64,000 nt of DNA, taken from Shimia haliotis. Lineage in GTDB: Bacteria; Pseudomonadota; Alphaproteobacteria; Rhodobacterales; Rhodobacteraceae. The notes below the pieces were generated by a model that saw only the letters and a list, made by a program, of their open reading frames with translations, did not search any database and was not told the origin of the DNA. A program made the translations under genes and the position numbers. Each line of letters starts with the position of its first letter. Position 1 is the stretch's first letter. Positions 32,256-41,224 of the stretch are shown here, piece after piece. Location: positions 496,001-560,000 of the forward strand of contig NZ_FOSZ01000002.1 of assembly GCF_900114415.1 (NCBI RefSeq). Reading direction: 5' to 3'.

Positions 32256-33833
32256 ATGACCGATACAGCCCAACAAGACCGCGTTGTCATTTTTGACACG
32301 ACCCTCCGCGACGGCGAGCAAAGCCCCGGCGCCACCATGACTCATGACGAAAAGCTGGAAATCGCCAGCATGCTCGATGACATGGGTGTCGACATCATCG
32401 AGGCCGGATTTCCAATTGCCTCCGAGGGCGATTTCAACGCGGTGTCCGAAATTGCCAAAAACTCGGTGAATTCCCGCATCTGCGGCCTCGCGCGGGCCAA
32501 CATCACCGACATCGACCGCTGCTGGGAGGCTGTCAAACACGCCGGCAAACCCCGCATTCACACCTTTATCGGCACATCCCCCCTGCACCGCGCCATCCCG
32601 AACCTCACGATGGACGAGATGGCCGACAAGATCCACGAAACCGTGACCCACGCCCGCAATCTCTGCGACAACGTGCAATGGTCGCCGATGGACGCCACCC
32701 GCACCGAATGGGATTACCTCTGCCGCGTGATCGAGATCGCCATCAAGGCCGGCGCCAGCACGATCAACATCCCCGACACCGTCGGCTACACCGCCCCGAT
32801 GGAAAGCGCCGAACTGATCAAAAAGCTGATCGAAACGGTGCCTGGCGCGGATGAGGTGATCTTTGCCACCCACTGCCACAACGACCTTGGCATGGCGACC
32901 GCCAACTCTCTGGCCGCCGTCGCTGGCGGCGCACGTCAGATCGAATGCACCATCAACGGTCTGGGCGAACGCGCTGGCAACACCGCGCTCGAAGAGGTCG
33001 TCATGGCGCTGAAGGTGCGTAACGACATCATGCCGTGGACCACGGGCATCGACACCAAAAAGCTGATGAACATCTCCCGCCGTGTCGCCACCGTGTCGGG
33101 CTTTCCAGTGCAGTTCAACAAGGCCATCGTCGGCAAGAACGCCTTTGCGCATGAGTCCGGTATCCACCAAGACGGCATGCTCAAGAACAAAGAAACCTTC
33201 GAGATCATGCGCCCCGAGGACGTAGGCCTCGCAGGCACCTCCCTGCCGCTTGGCAAACACTCCGGCCGCGCCGCCCTGCGCGACAAGCTCGAACAGCTCG
33301 GCTTTGAAGTGGGCGACAACCAACTCAAGGACATCTTTGTGCGCTTCAAAGAGCTGGCGGACCGCAAAAAAGAGGTCTTTGACGACGACATCATCGCGCT
33401 CGTGCGCGCTGGCGGCGGCGAAGATGAAGACGATCATCTACAGCTTGTCAGCATGAAAGTGACCTGCGGCACCGGCGGCCCTGCCGAGGCGACGGTTGAG
33501 ATGGAAATCGACGGCAAAGACGTCTCCGCCACCTGCGAAGGCGACGGTCCTGTGGATGCCACTTTCAAAGCGATCCGCGAGAACTTCCCCAACGCCGCGC
33601 ATCTGGAGCTCTATCAGGTGAGCGCCGTGACCGAAGGCACCGATGCGCAGGCCACCGTCTCTGTGCGCCTTGAAGAAGACGGCATCATCGCCACCGGCCA
33701 GTCCGCCAACACCGATACGGTGGTGGCCTCGGCCAAAGCCTACATCCACGCGCTCAACCGCCTGCTCGTGCGCCGCGGCAAAGTGGGCGAAGGCGCGGAT
33801 GCCAAAGAGATTTCCTACAAAGATCTCGCCTGA
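32256..33833 (+). CDS. leuA: 2-isopropylmalate synthase
   Basis: A 525-aa enzyme that condenses acetyl-CoA with 2-oxoisovalerate, the first committed step of leucine synthesis. The TIM-barrel carries DTTLRDGEQSPG (metal Asp, catalytic Arg) and the metal HxH in THCHNDLGMA. A linker and the C-terminal leucine-binding regulatory domain (about residues 390-515) are present, so allosteric feedback is expected in addition to the attenuator. The ribosome-binding site (AAGAGA) is modest. A strong terminator follows. Confidence 0.95.
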   Translation: MTDTAQQDRVVIFDTTLRDGEQSPGATMTHDEKLEIASMLDDMGVDIIEAGFPIASEGDFNAVSEIAKNSVNSRICGLARANITDIDRCWEAVKHAGKPRIHTFIGTSPLHRAIPNLTMDEMADKIHETVTHARNLCDNVQWSPMDATRTEWDYLCRVIEIAIKAGASTINIPDTVGYTAPMESAELIKKLIETVPGADEVIFATHCHNDLGMATANSLAAVAGGARQIECTINGLGERAGNTALEEVVMALKVRNDIMPWTTGIDTKKLMNISRRVATVSGFPVQFNKAIVGKNAFAHESGIHQDGMLKNKETFEIMRPEDVGLAGTSLPLGKHSGRAALRDKLEQLGFEVGDNQLKDIFVRFKELADRKKEVFDDDIIALVRAGGGEDEDDHLQLVSMKVTCGTGGPAEATVEMEIDGKDVSATCEGDGPVDATFKAIRENFPNAAHLELYQVSAVTEGTDAQATVSVRLEEDGIIATGQSANTDTVVASAKAYIHALNRLLVRRGKVGEGADAKEISYKDLA

Positions 33834-33857
33834 TCAAAAACCTATGCAATCTGACCG

Positions 33858-33883
33858 AAGCCGCCCCTTGGGGCGGCTTTTTT
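33858..33883 (+). terminator. Intrinsic terminator after leuA
   Basis: AAGCCGCCCC-TT-GGGGCGGCTT, a 10-bp perfect stem followed by TTTTC. Confidence 0.92.
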
Positions 33884-33957
33884 CGTAGTGCAAGCCTGTG
33901 CAAAGAACTAAATGCAGCTCTTGATTCCGCGCCATTCACCCCCCACTCCTATTCCCT

Positions 33958-34509
33958 ATGAGCCAAACACCTGATCTCACCGCCGTTTGGTCCGCCTACC
34001 GCGACCGTCTGAAGGCCTTCCTGCACGCCCGCGTATCGAACCACGCGGACGTCGACGACCTCTTGCAAGACATCTCGATCAAGGTCTTCACCGGCCTGCC
34101 CGACCTCGCAGATCACACCAAACTGCAACCCTGGCTCTTTCAAACCGCCAACCGCGCCATCATCGACCACTACCGTCGCCAAGGCCGCGCCGCGCCCAAT
34201 CCTGACGACCTCTGGTATGCCGATGACGACCCCATCCTGCGCCACCAGCTTGAGGCCTGCGTCGCCCCTTTCATCAAGGCCCTGCCGCAAGACACCGCCG
34301 CCCTCCTGACCGAGATCGACCTCAACGGCACACCGCAGCGTGCCTACGCAGAGGCCCACGACATCCCCTATTCCACCCTGAAATCCCGCGTCACCAAGGC
34401 CCGTTCCGACCTGCGCGACCTATTTGACAGTTGCTGCAAATTCACCATCGACGCCCGTGGGGGTCTTTCAGAAATAGAAAGAAAATCAAACGGTTGCGGA
34501 CCTTGTTGA
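33958..34509 (+). CDS. sigZ: ECF-type sigma factor, SigZ-like
   Basis: A 183-aa sigma-70-family factor. Region 2 spans about residues 5-80 (VDDLLQDISIKVF; PWLFQTANRAIIDHYRR) and region 4 spans about 100-155 (AYAEAHDIPYSTLKSRVTKAR). A C-terminal tail has paired cysteines, SCCKF, and ends SNGCGPC, as in Bacillus SigZ relatives. The Cys tail suggests redox or metal sensing in place of a separate anti-sigma factor; none is encoded next to it. The GST-like gene follows 76 bp downstream and is a candidate target or partner. Confidence 0.85.
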   Translation: MSQTPDLTAVWSAYRDRLKAFLHARVSNHADVDDLLQDISIKVFTGLPDLADHTKLQPWLFQTANRAIIDHYRRQGRAAPNPDDLWYADDDPILRHQLEACVAPFIKALPQDTAALLTEIDLNGTPQRAYAEAHDIPYSTLKSRVTKARSDLRDLFDSCCKFTIDARGGLSEIERKSNGCGPC

Positions 34510-34585
34510 AATTTCTTTAAAAAATCCGTCGTCTTTTCCGCACGTCCTTCGTCTTACCCAGTGAAAGACACCAAAGGACACTCCA

Positions 34586-35296
34586 ATGATCAAAATCGTC
34601 AGTTTCACCATCTGTCCCTTCGTGCAGCGCGTCACAGCCCTGCTGGAAGCCAAACAGATGCCCTACGACATCGAATTCATCTCGCTCGCGGACAAGCCGC
34701 AATGGTTCCTCGACCTCTCCCCAACCGGTCAGGTGCCCATGTTGGTCACAGAGGCCGGCACAGCGCTGTTTGAAAGCGATGCCATCGTCGAATACATCGA
34801 CGACATCTCCGTCCCGCTGGAACCCGACCTCACGCCAGAGCAACGCGCCATCAACCGCGCGTGGTCCTATCAGGCTTCCAAACACTACCTCGTGCAGTGT
34901 GGCACCATGTCCTCCAAAGATCCCGCCACCTTCACCGAACGCGGCAAGAAACTCACCGCCGCCTTTGCACGCGCGGAGAAACGGCTTGGCGACGGCCCCT
35001 TTTTCAACGGCAATACCCTCGGCAACGTCGACATCGCATGGCTTGTGTTGCTGCACCGCGCTCACATCGTTCAGGCCCACTCCGGCCACGACATGCTCGC
35101 CGATTTCCCCAAGGTGAAAGCATGGCAGCAGACGCTGATGGACACCGGCATCCCGCAAAAATCAGTTGCCGCCGAGTTCTCCAAGAAATTCCACGCCTTC
35201 TACCTCAGCGACACCACATGGCTTGGCCGCGGCGCCAACCACAACGAGGCCTCCTGCCAGCCCGCCAAATCTTCCGGTAGCGGATGCTGCGGCTAG
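34586..35296 (+). CDS. Glutathione S-transferase-like protein with C-terminal CCG tail
   Basis: A 236-aa protein with a thioredoxin-like N-terminal domain whose active site CPF (residues 10-12 of SFTICPFVQR) places it with cysteine-type (omega/DHAR-like) GSTs. The glutathione-binding segment is VPMLVTEAGTALFESDAI. An all-helical domain follows. The last residues are SCQPAKSSGSGCCG, an unusual thiol-rich tail outside the normal fold. Together with the SigZ-like gene upstream it suggests a thiol or metal stress module; the function is not known. Confidence 0.85.
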   Translation: MIKIVSFTICPFVQRVTALLEAKQMPYDIEFISLADKPQWFLDLSPTGQVPMLVTEAGTALFESDAIVEYIDDISVPLEPDLTPEQRAINRAWSYQASKHYLVQCGTMSSKDPATFTERGKKLTAAFARAEKRLGDGPFFNGNTLGNVDIAWLVLLHRAHIVQAHSGHDMLADFPKVKAWQQTLMDTGIPQKSVAAEFSKKFHAFYLSDTTWLGRGANHNEASCQPAKSSGSGCCG

Positions 35297-35299
35297 GCC

Positions 35300-36013
35300 T
35301 CAGCCGATCACCATGTCGCCCGCAAGGCCCAAGGCAAAACCTGCCACGGCTCCCAAAGCGGGCGACCATGTGCCGTCCTCATGCGCTTCCGGCGCAATGT
35401 CTTGAAAGACCAGATAAAGAACCCCGCCCGCGGCAAAGATCATGATCCCGCCCAAAATGGCCGGCGCTTGAGACAGAAAATGGAACCCCAGCGCCGCGCA
35501 GAGTGGCCCTAGCCCCGCGAGCCCGACAAAAATCACAAGAACAAGCCACGCCGGCGTTTGCCCCTTGGCCCAGATATCCCGAAATGCGCCGAACCCTTCC
35601 GGCAAGTTCTGCAAGAACATCATCGCCGCCAACAATTTCGCCGTAGCGGCTTCTGTCACCAACAACGCCCCAAGCGCCATGGCTTCCGGCAGAAAATCCA
35701 GCAACATAGCCAACAACAACGCGCCACTTCCGCCCGCCTTTGCCAGCTTTTTGTCCACCAGATAAAACGTCACCCCGCCCCCAAGCAGCAACGAGACCGC
35801 CATTGCGGCCGGCAGGTTTTCCGCGCCCTTGGGCACCAGAACCAGAGCCACAGCCGACAACAACGCACCGCCGCCAAAGGCTGTTACCCCTTTGACAAAC
35901 CGCGTTTCGACGCGCCTGTCGTGAATATGTTCCATCCGCGCAAGCAAACCGCCCAAAGGCATCGCCAATCCGGCAAACAGCGCCAACATCAAAGCATAGG
36001 TCAAGTCATCCAT
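35300..36013 (-). CDS. ZIP-family metal transporter
   Basis: A 237-aa membrane protein with about eight hydrophobic segments. ZIP metal-binding signatures are LLDFLPEAMALG and FLQNLPEGFGAF, corresponding to transmembrane helices IV and V; a further FQDIAPEAHED follows near the C-terminus. Divalent cation import (zinc or similar) is inferred. It is convergent with the GST-like gene, with only 3 bp between stops. The 163-bp gap to the beta-galactosidase gene on its other side shows only weak hairpins. Confidence 0.85.
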   Translation of the reverse strand: MDDLTYALMLALFAGLAMPLGGLLARMEHIHDRRVETRFVKGVTAFGGGALLSAVALVLVPKGAENLPAAMAVSLLLGGGVTFYLVDKKLAKAGGSGALLLAMLLDFLPEAMALGALLVTEAATAKLLAAMMFLQNLPEGFGAFRDIWAKGQTPAWLVLVIFVGLAGLGPLCAALGFHFLSQAPAILGGIMIFAAGGVLYLVFQDIAPEAHEDGTWSPALGAVAGFALGLAGDMVIG

Positions 36014-36176
36014 GCCGCGAACCTAATGACCTCCGCGCAGCAATGCGAGCCTGCTGATGCCGAAGCCTCACAAAAACAGCGGATTTCGCCCGATCCCTCG
36101 GCAATCACTCGCTGAACAGCAAAAGAGGGCTCCTTCAACCAGAGCACCCTTCCCAAATGTGGTCTCGCGCTCGGGA

Positions 36177-38108
36177 TCAGCCCCCGTCGCTCTCGGCGAC
36201 AAGCTGACCGTCTTTGCGCACCACAACGCCACAGGCCGCGACCTGCTGCCCGTCATGCGTGATCGCTTGACCGTCGTAGTTGATCAGAAACTCCAGATCG
36301 CCAAGCATCCGCCGCCGCAATCCCTCCGACATCGGCTGCACCTTCAGGGCTGCGGCCTCAGCCACGATGCCCACAATCCGGTCAAACAATGCCTCATCCG
36401 GGAACCCGCTCAGATACCAGCGCTTTCCCTCAGCCATCAGAACCGGCGCACCGTTTTCCAGCGAAAGCAACGTCTTGGCTGATCCTGACAACCTTTCGCA
36501 CCAATGATCCACCACGCCGCCCCCCGCAACGGGCATCCCTGCATGCGGCGGCAGGCTCTCGATCAACTCGACCCGAACATCCAGCCCCGGAACACCCGGC
36601 CGACCGCCGTCCGGAATACGGAACTCCGTGGTGATCGCGCCGGTGCGCGGGCCAAGAACACCAACGGCCCCGGCCGCGTCAATCGCCTCCACCAAAGACG
36701 GCTCAAGCGTCGCGAGCCCGGGCGCAAACACGGCCTTGTACCCTGTGAAATCGCGGCAATCGCTGTTCACGATATCCACCGACAGCCCCGCGCGGCGCAA
36801 AGCGCGATAGGTTGCAAAAACCAGACGGAAATAGTCAAAACCCGCACCCTGCGGCTGCGTGTGCCACGCCCAATCCGACGCGTAGTCAAACACAATCGCC
36901 ACAGGCGCCTGCGCAGTTTCTGCATCGGCAAAGGTCTTGACGATTTCGGCCACCTGCCGCGCCTCCGCCATGCCCGGCGCCTCACGACCATCGGCCGTTT
37001 GCAGACCTGCGTGCATCATCTCTTGCCCCATCGGCGCCTGCCGCCACCGGAAATAGCTCACCACCTCCGCTCCATGGGCAAAGGCCTCAAGCGACCACAG
37101 CGCCACCATTCCCGGTAACGGCGCCGGATTAAACGGTGCCCAATTCACCGGTCCGGGCTGCTGTTCCATGATCCACCAGCGTCCCTTGCCCACGGCCCGA
37201 TAAAGGTCATGGTGAAACGCCTGCATGTCAGGATCACCCTGCCGCAGGAACCGCGCCTTGTGCGCGTCTGTCGCCTCCAGACGGTCTGACAAAAAGCCGA
37301 TGGGATAGCTGTCCCAACTCGCGATATCGAGGTCTTCTCCCATCGCGAAATGGTCAAATTCCAGAATACGCCCCATATAGTTATGGATCAGAGGCGCATC
37401 CGTATGTGCGCGCAGAATGTCCACTTGGTCCTTGTTGAACTGCACGACCTGATCGCTTGAGAACCGCCGGAACGCCAGCACATGGCTCGGGTTCGGTTCC
37501 GTCACCGTCAGATTGGGCAAGTCGACATCTTCAAACGAGAAATACTCCATCGACCAAAAGACATTGCCCCACGCCTCGTTCAGCGCCTCGATGGTGCCAA
37601 AGCGTTCACGACACCACATCTGAAACGCCACCCGCGCGGGCTCGGAATAGCTCAAGACCGTGTCATGACATCCATATTCATTGTCCGTTTGCCACGCCAC
37701 AACATGCGGGTTCGCGCCATAGCGCTGTGCCACAATCTGCGTGATCCGCTTGCTTTCTTCGCGGTATCCCGCATGGCTGAAACAGTAATGCCGACGAGAC
37801 CCGAACTTGCGCGGATTGCCATTTTCATCCACCGCCAACATGTCGGGGTGTTTGTCGATCATCCATCGCGGCGGCGTCGCGGTTGGTGTGCCCAAAATGA
37901 CCTTCAGCCCAGCCGCCCCAAGCACCTCGATCGCCCGATCCAACCAGTCCAGCGTCACCGTGCCCGGCACCGCTTCCATCCGGCTCCAGGCAAACTCGCC
38001 AATCCGCACCCACGTGATGCCAGCCGCCACCATGTCGGCGGCGTCCTTGGCCCACATCTCTTCAGGCCAATGTTCGGGGTAATAACACACCCCAAGCTCT
38101 TTGCTCAT
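36177..38108 (-). CDS. Beta-galactosidase, GH42
   Basis: A 643-aa GH42 enzyme: LGVCYYPEHWPEEMW at the N-terminus, the general acid/base Glu in DNEYGCHDT (about residue 143) and the nucleophile Glu in MEQQPGPVNW (about residue 314). It has no signal peptide, so it cleaves beta-galactosides after uptake. It is the last gene of the galactoside operon and overlaps the lactonase gene by 4 bp (ATGA). Confidence 0.93.
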   Translation of the reverse strand: MSKELGVCYYPEHWPEEMWAKDAADMVAAGITWVRIGEFAWSRMEAVPGTVTLDWLDRAIEVLGAAGLKVILGTPTATPPRWMIDKHPDMLAVDENGNPRKFGSRRHYCFSHAGYREESKRITQIVAQRYGANPHVVAWQTDNEYGCHDTVLSYSEPARVAFQMWCRERFGTIEALNEAWGNVFWSMEYFSFEDVDLPNLTVTEPNPSHVLAFRRFSSDQVVQFNKDQVDILRAHTDAPLIHNYMGRILEFDHFAMGEDLDIASWDSYPIGFLSDRLEATDAHKARFLRQGDPDMQAFHHDLYRAVGKGRWWIMEQQPGPVNWAPFNPAPLPGMVALWSLEAFAHGAEVVSYFRWRQAPMGQEMMHAGLQTADGREAPGMAEARQVAEIVKTFADAETAQAPVAIVFDYASDWAWHTQPQGAGFDYFRLVFATYRALRRAGLSVDIVNSDCRDFTGYKAVFAPGLATLEPSLVEAIDAAGAVGVLGPRTGAITTEFRIPDGGRPGVPGLDVRVELIESLPPHAGMPVAGGGVVDHWCERLSGSAKTLLSLENGAPVLMAEGKRWYLSGFPDEALFDRIVGIVAEAAALKVQPMSEGLRRRMLGDLEFLINYDGQAITHDGQQVAACGVVVRKDGQLVAESDGG

Positions 38109-38962
38109 AGGATCACCATATGCTCGGCCTGCCCCTTGGCAACCGCGTCTTCTGCAAAAACCATCCCGTTTTCCGGTTCTTTCTCAAGCACGTCCGCCGA
38201 CAGCCCCTCGGCCGCCGTGGTGCAGAACAACGTTGTCAGGTCCGTGCCACCAAAGGCCGGGCACGACGTGTGCCGCCCGCCGAAGTCCACGGCCCGCGCA
38301 AACTGCCCGTTCTCATCATAGGCCGCCACGCGGCTCGCGCCCCATTGCGCAATCCAAATGGCGCCATCCGCATCCACAACCGCCCCGTCAGGGTTCAATC
38401 CCTCCGCTTTGGTGTCGACATGCACAAAGGCCTCACCTTCCGGCCAGCCATCTTCGCCCAGCGCCCAGCGCATCACCTGACCGGTCAGCGTGTCCGCATA
38501 GTGCGCCCACTTACCATCCGGCGAAAAACAGATCGCGTTGGTGATCGTCACGTTTGGCACAAGCTTGCGCAGCTCGCCGCGATAATATCGATAGATCGCG
38601 CCCGCGCCCGCTTCGGCTTGCTTTCCCATCGTGCCGATCCAGAACCCACCATAAGGATCCGCACGCCCATCATTGGAGCGTGTCACCGGATTGTCGGCCT
38701 CCAGAGACACCAGATACTCTTGCTCGTCTGTGCTCAGGGTGAACTTCCAGAGCGCAGTCTCACTGGCAAGGATCAGCGTATCTTCATCCACCCAGCCAGC
38801 CGCCGACACATGCTCATCAAATTCCCATTCGCGGGCCTCGCCGTTCTCTTGGCTCAACATCTTTTTGCCAATGATATCAAACCAGAAAAGCTGTTGCCGC
38901 ACAGGATGCCACAACGGCCCCTCGCCCAGTTCACACACACGGCTGTCAAACACTCGGCTCAT
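38105..38962 (-). CDS. SMP-30/gluconolactonase family, likely galactonolactonase
   Basis: A 285-aa six-bladed beta-propeller. The metal-site Glu lies in ELGEGPLWHP, with further motifs SNDGRADPYGGFWIGTM and NAICFSPDGKWAHYADT. The family hydrolyses sugar lactones. Between KDPGal aldolase and beta-galactosidase genes, with a galactose-dehydrogenase-like SDR in the operon, galactono-lactone is the best inferred substrate. It overlaps both neighbours by 4 bp. Confidence 0.88.
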   Translation of the reverse strand: MSRVFDSRVCELGEGPLWHPVRQQLFWFDIIGKKMLSQENGEAREWEFDEHVSAAGWVDEDTLILASETALWKFTLSTDEQEYLVSLEADNPVTRSNDGRADPYGGFWIGTMGKQAEAGAGAIYRYYRGELRKLVPNVTITNAICFSPDGKWAHYADTLTGQVMRWALGEDGWPEGEAFVHVDTKAEGLNPDGAVVDADGAIWIAQWGASRVAAYDENGQFARAVDFGGRHTSCPAFGGTDLTTLFCTTAAEGLSADVLEKEPENGMVFAEDAVAKGQAEHMVIL

Positions 38963-39564
38963 GGCAGCACCTTGTCATAGGCCGCAACGATGGCGTCCGC
39001 CTTGGCGCGGACATCTGCCGCGCTCATGCCGGGTTTATAGATCGCCGAGCCGATGCCAAATCCGTCTGCGCTGGCATCCACCCACTGGTCAAAATTCTCA
39101 GGGCCCGCACCGCCCACGGCAAAGACTTGTGTGCCTTTGGGCAGAACCGCCCGCATCGCCTTCATTCCGCCCGGACCGGCCATATTGCCCGGGAAAAGCT
39201 TGAGCCCTGTGGCGCCCGCTTTCAGAGCCGCAAAGGCCTCGGTTGGCGTAAATATCCCGGGCCAGCTTTCCATGCCAAGCTCAGCGGTGCGCGCGATCAC
39301 TTCGGGGTCGCAGTTGGGCGACACAATCAGCTTACCACCGACCGCATGCACGGCCTCAACGTCGGCCACACTCAGAACTGTTCCGGCTCCGATCAGCGCC
39401 TCGGCGCCGTGCGCCTCAACCAATTTCCGAATACTTTCCACCGCATCCGGTGAATTTAGCGGCACTTCGATCTTGGTGACGCCCGCGTCCAGAATTTCGC
39501 GCGCAATCGGTAAGATGTCGTCAGGGGTCACGCCCCGCAAAATGGCAATAATCGCCCGATCCAT
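38959..39564 (-). CDS. dgoA: 2-dehydro-3-deoxy-6-phosphogalactonate aldolase
   Basis: A 201-aa class I aldolase of the KDPG/KDPGal family: AILRGVTPDD at the N-terminus, the conserved Glu in KIEVPLNSP, GAGTVL, and the Schiff-base lysine in GATGLKLFPGN. Context (dgoK, dehydratase, galactosidases) points to KDPGal over KDPG. It cleaves the substrate to pyruvate and glyceraldehyde 3-phosphate. ATG at 39564 begins the conserved N-terminus; a 14-codon upstream extension runs into dgoK. Confidence 0.93.
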   Translation of the reverse strand: MDRAIIAILRGVTPDDILPIAREILDAGVTKIEVPLNSPDAVESIRKLVEAHGAEALIGAGTVLSVADVEAVHAVGGKLIVSPNCDPEVIARTAELGMESWPGIFTPTEAFAALKAGATGLKLFPGNMAGPGGMKAMRAVLPKGTQVFAVGGAGPENFDQWVDASADGFGIGSAIYKPGMSAADVRAKADAIVAAYDKVLP

Positions 39565-39568
39565 AGTG

Positions 39569-40459
39569 TTACCCCAAAAGGTTGCGCGCGGCCGCAAGCC
39601 CCGCAATCGTCATTTCCTGACAGTTGGCCACAGACACAAAACCGCCCTGCGTTTTCAGAGCCTTGGCGTAAATCTCCGACAATTTCGCATCGCCGATCAC
39701 CGCGATATTCTGGCCCAGCCAATAGGGTCGCGCCGCCGCCAATTCCGCACCAAGTAAAAGGCCCGACAGACGCGCACGGCCAGCCGCAGCAGGTGTCGCG
39801 TTCAACAGGTCATTGGCACGAATACCAAACAACTCCGCACCGATGCTTTCCGGCCGCGACAACGTTGTGCTCAGCCCGTCCTCAAACGCCGCCTCGTCCC
39901 AACCTTCGCCAACCGAATGCTGCAACACCGATGCCTTGGACAAAAGTGCAAACATCTCACCCGTCATAAATGTGCGGAAACTCACCACCTCGTCGGCGCT
40001 CACATGCACCCATTTGGTGTGTGTTCCGGGCAGACAGATCACCCCGTCCCAGTTGGGATTTTTCGCCAAAAAGCCAGCAACCTGCGTTTCTTCACCGCGC
40101 ATCACATCGGCCGGTTTTTCCTGCTTCAGCCCCGGCACGATGAACACGCGCACCCGCGCATCCGTGCCTCCGACCAAAACAGCATTGCCCGCCAAGGGCG
40201 CGCTCGGCACGGCGCTATAAGGCGCCTCCGCCCAACCCTGCCGCGCGCCCACCATGCCACAGGCCACGACATCGGTGACGCCCTCACCCAACCAGTCACC
40301 AATCAAAGCCATCAATGCCGGACCGAACTCCGGTTTCTCAAGCCGCGACATGCCGTGATCCGACGTCGCCTCTGCCAACACGGTCTCCCCGCGCATGGCA
40401 AAGGCCCGCAGGTTCGACGTGCCCCAATCAACCGCAATCCATTCCGCCCTAATCGCCAT
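39569..40459 (-). CDS. dgoK: 2-dehydro-3-deoxygalactonokinase
   Basis: A 296-aa kinase of the DgoK family: the phosphate-1 motif AVDWGTSNLRAFAM at the start, CGMVGARQGW, and ICLPGTHTKWVHV in the centre. It phosphorylates 2-keto-3-deoxygalactonate at O6 for the aldolase encoded 4 bp downstream. It starts 3 bp after the SDR stop. Confidence 0.94.
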   Translation of the reverse strand: MAIRAEWIAVDWGTSNLRAFAMRGETVLAEATSDHGMSRLEKPEFGPALMALIGDWLGEGVTDVVACGMVGARQGWAEAPYSAVPSAPLAGNAVLVGGTDARVRVFIVPGLKQEKPADVMRGEETQVAGFLAKNPNWDGVICLPGTHTKWVHVSADEVVSFRTFMTGEMFALLSKASVLQHSVGEGWDEAAFEDGLSTTLSRPESIGAELFGIRANDLLNATPAAAGRARLSGLLLGAELAAARPYWLGQNIAVIGDAKLSEIYAKALKTQGGFVSVANCQEMTIAGLAAARNLLG

Positions 40460-40462
40460 TGC

Positions 40463-41224
40463 TTACCCCGACACCACGACGCCGCCGTCAACGGCCATTG
40501 TCTGTCCTGTCATCATCCGGCTTGCTGTGCTTGCCAGATACAAAGTCGGATCAATCATATCCTCAGGCTTCAGATGTTCCTTCAGACACATCCGCTCCAT
40601 ATGCGCGTCCAAATCCGCTGGCTTGGCCCACATATCAAGCTGCTTCTGCGTCAGAACCCAACCCGGCGCCAGCGCATTCACGCGAATGCCGCGCGGCCCC
40701 AGTTCCCGCGCCAGCGAGCGCGTCATGCCGGTGATGCCCGCATTGGCGGTGGTGTAGATCGGATATCCCGCGTTGCCCATCATATAGCTGATCGAGCTGA
40801 AGTTGATCATCGCGCCGCCGACCTCCATATGCCGCGCCGCTTCTTGGCAGGCAAAGAAGTAAGCCTTCAGGTTCACCTCCTGCATCCAGTCATAGAACTC
40901 TTCGTCCACCTCATCGAGCGAATGGCGCTTGTCGTTGGCCGCGTTGTTCACCAACACATCCAGCCCGCCATGTTCGCCGACCGCCTGCTGGATGGTTTCG
41001 CGCAACCGCGCCACGTCGGAGATGTCGCCCTGCATGAACAAAGGCGTTGCGCCGTGTTTGCTCTCCATCTCCGCGATGAAATCATCCGCCGCCGAGCGTC
41101 CAATGATCGCCACCTTCGCGCCCTGCGTCATGAACCCGTCGGTCAATGCTGCACCAATGCCGCTCGCCCCGCCTGTGATGTAAACAGACTTGCCTTTGAG
41201 ATCAGGAAAAATCGTTCCGGTCAT
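40463..41224 (-). CDS. SDR dehydrogenase, likely D-galactose 1-dehydrogenase
   Basis: A 253-aa classical SDR with cofactor motif TGGASGIGAAL, NNAAND, catalytic Ser in FSSISYMM and the YxxxK equivalent in YPIYTTANAG. Note that the Lys position reads Asn in the YTTAN string, an apparent departure from the YxxxK canon. It starts with a TGATG overlap on the dehydratase stop. As the only dehydrogenase of the operon it should oxidise galactose to the lactone, an inference from pathway completeness. Confidence 0.85.
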   Translation of the reverse strand: MTGTIFPDLKGKSVYITGGASGIGAALTDGFMTQGAKVAIIGRSAADDFIAEMESKHGATPLFMQGDISDVARLRETIQQAVGEHGGLDVLVNNAANDKRHSLDEVDEEFYDWMQEVNLKAYFFACQEAARHMEVGGAMINFSSISYMMGNAGYPIYTTANAGITGMTRSLARELGPRGIRVNALAPGWVLTQKQLDMWAKPADLDAHMERMCLKEHLKPEDMIDPTLYLASTASRMMTGQTMAVDGGVVVSG

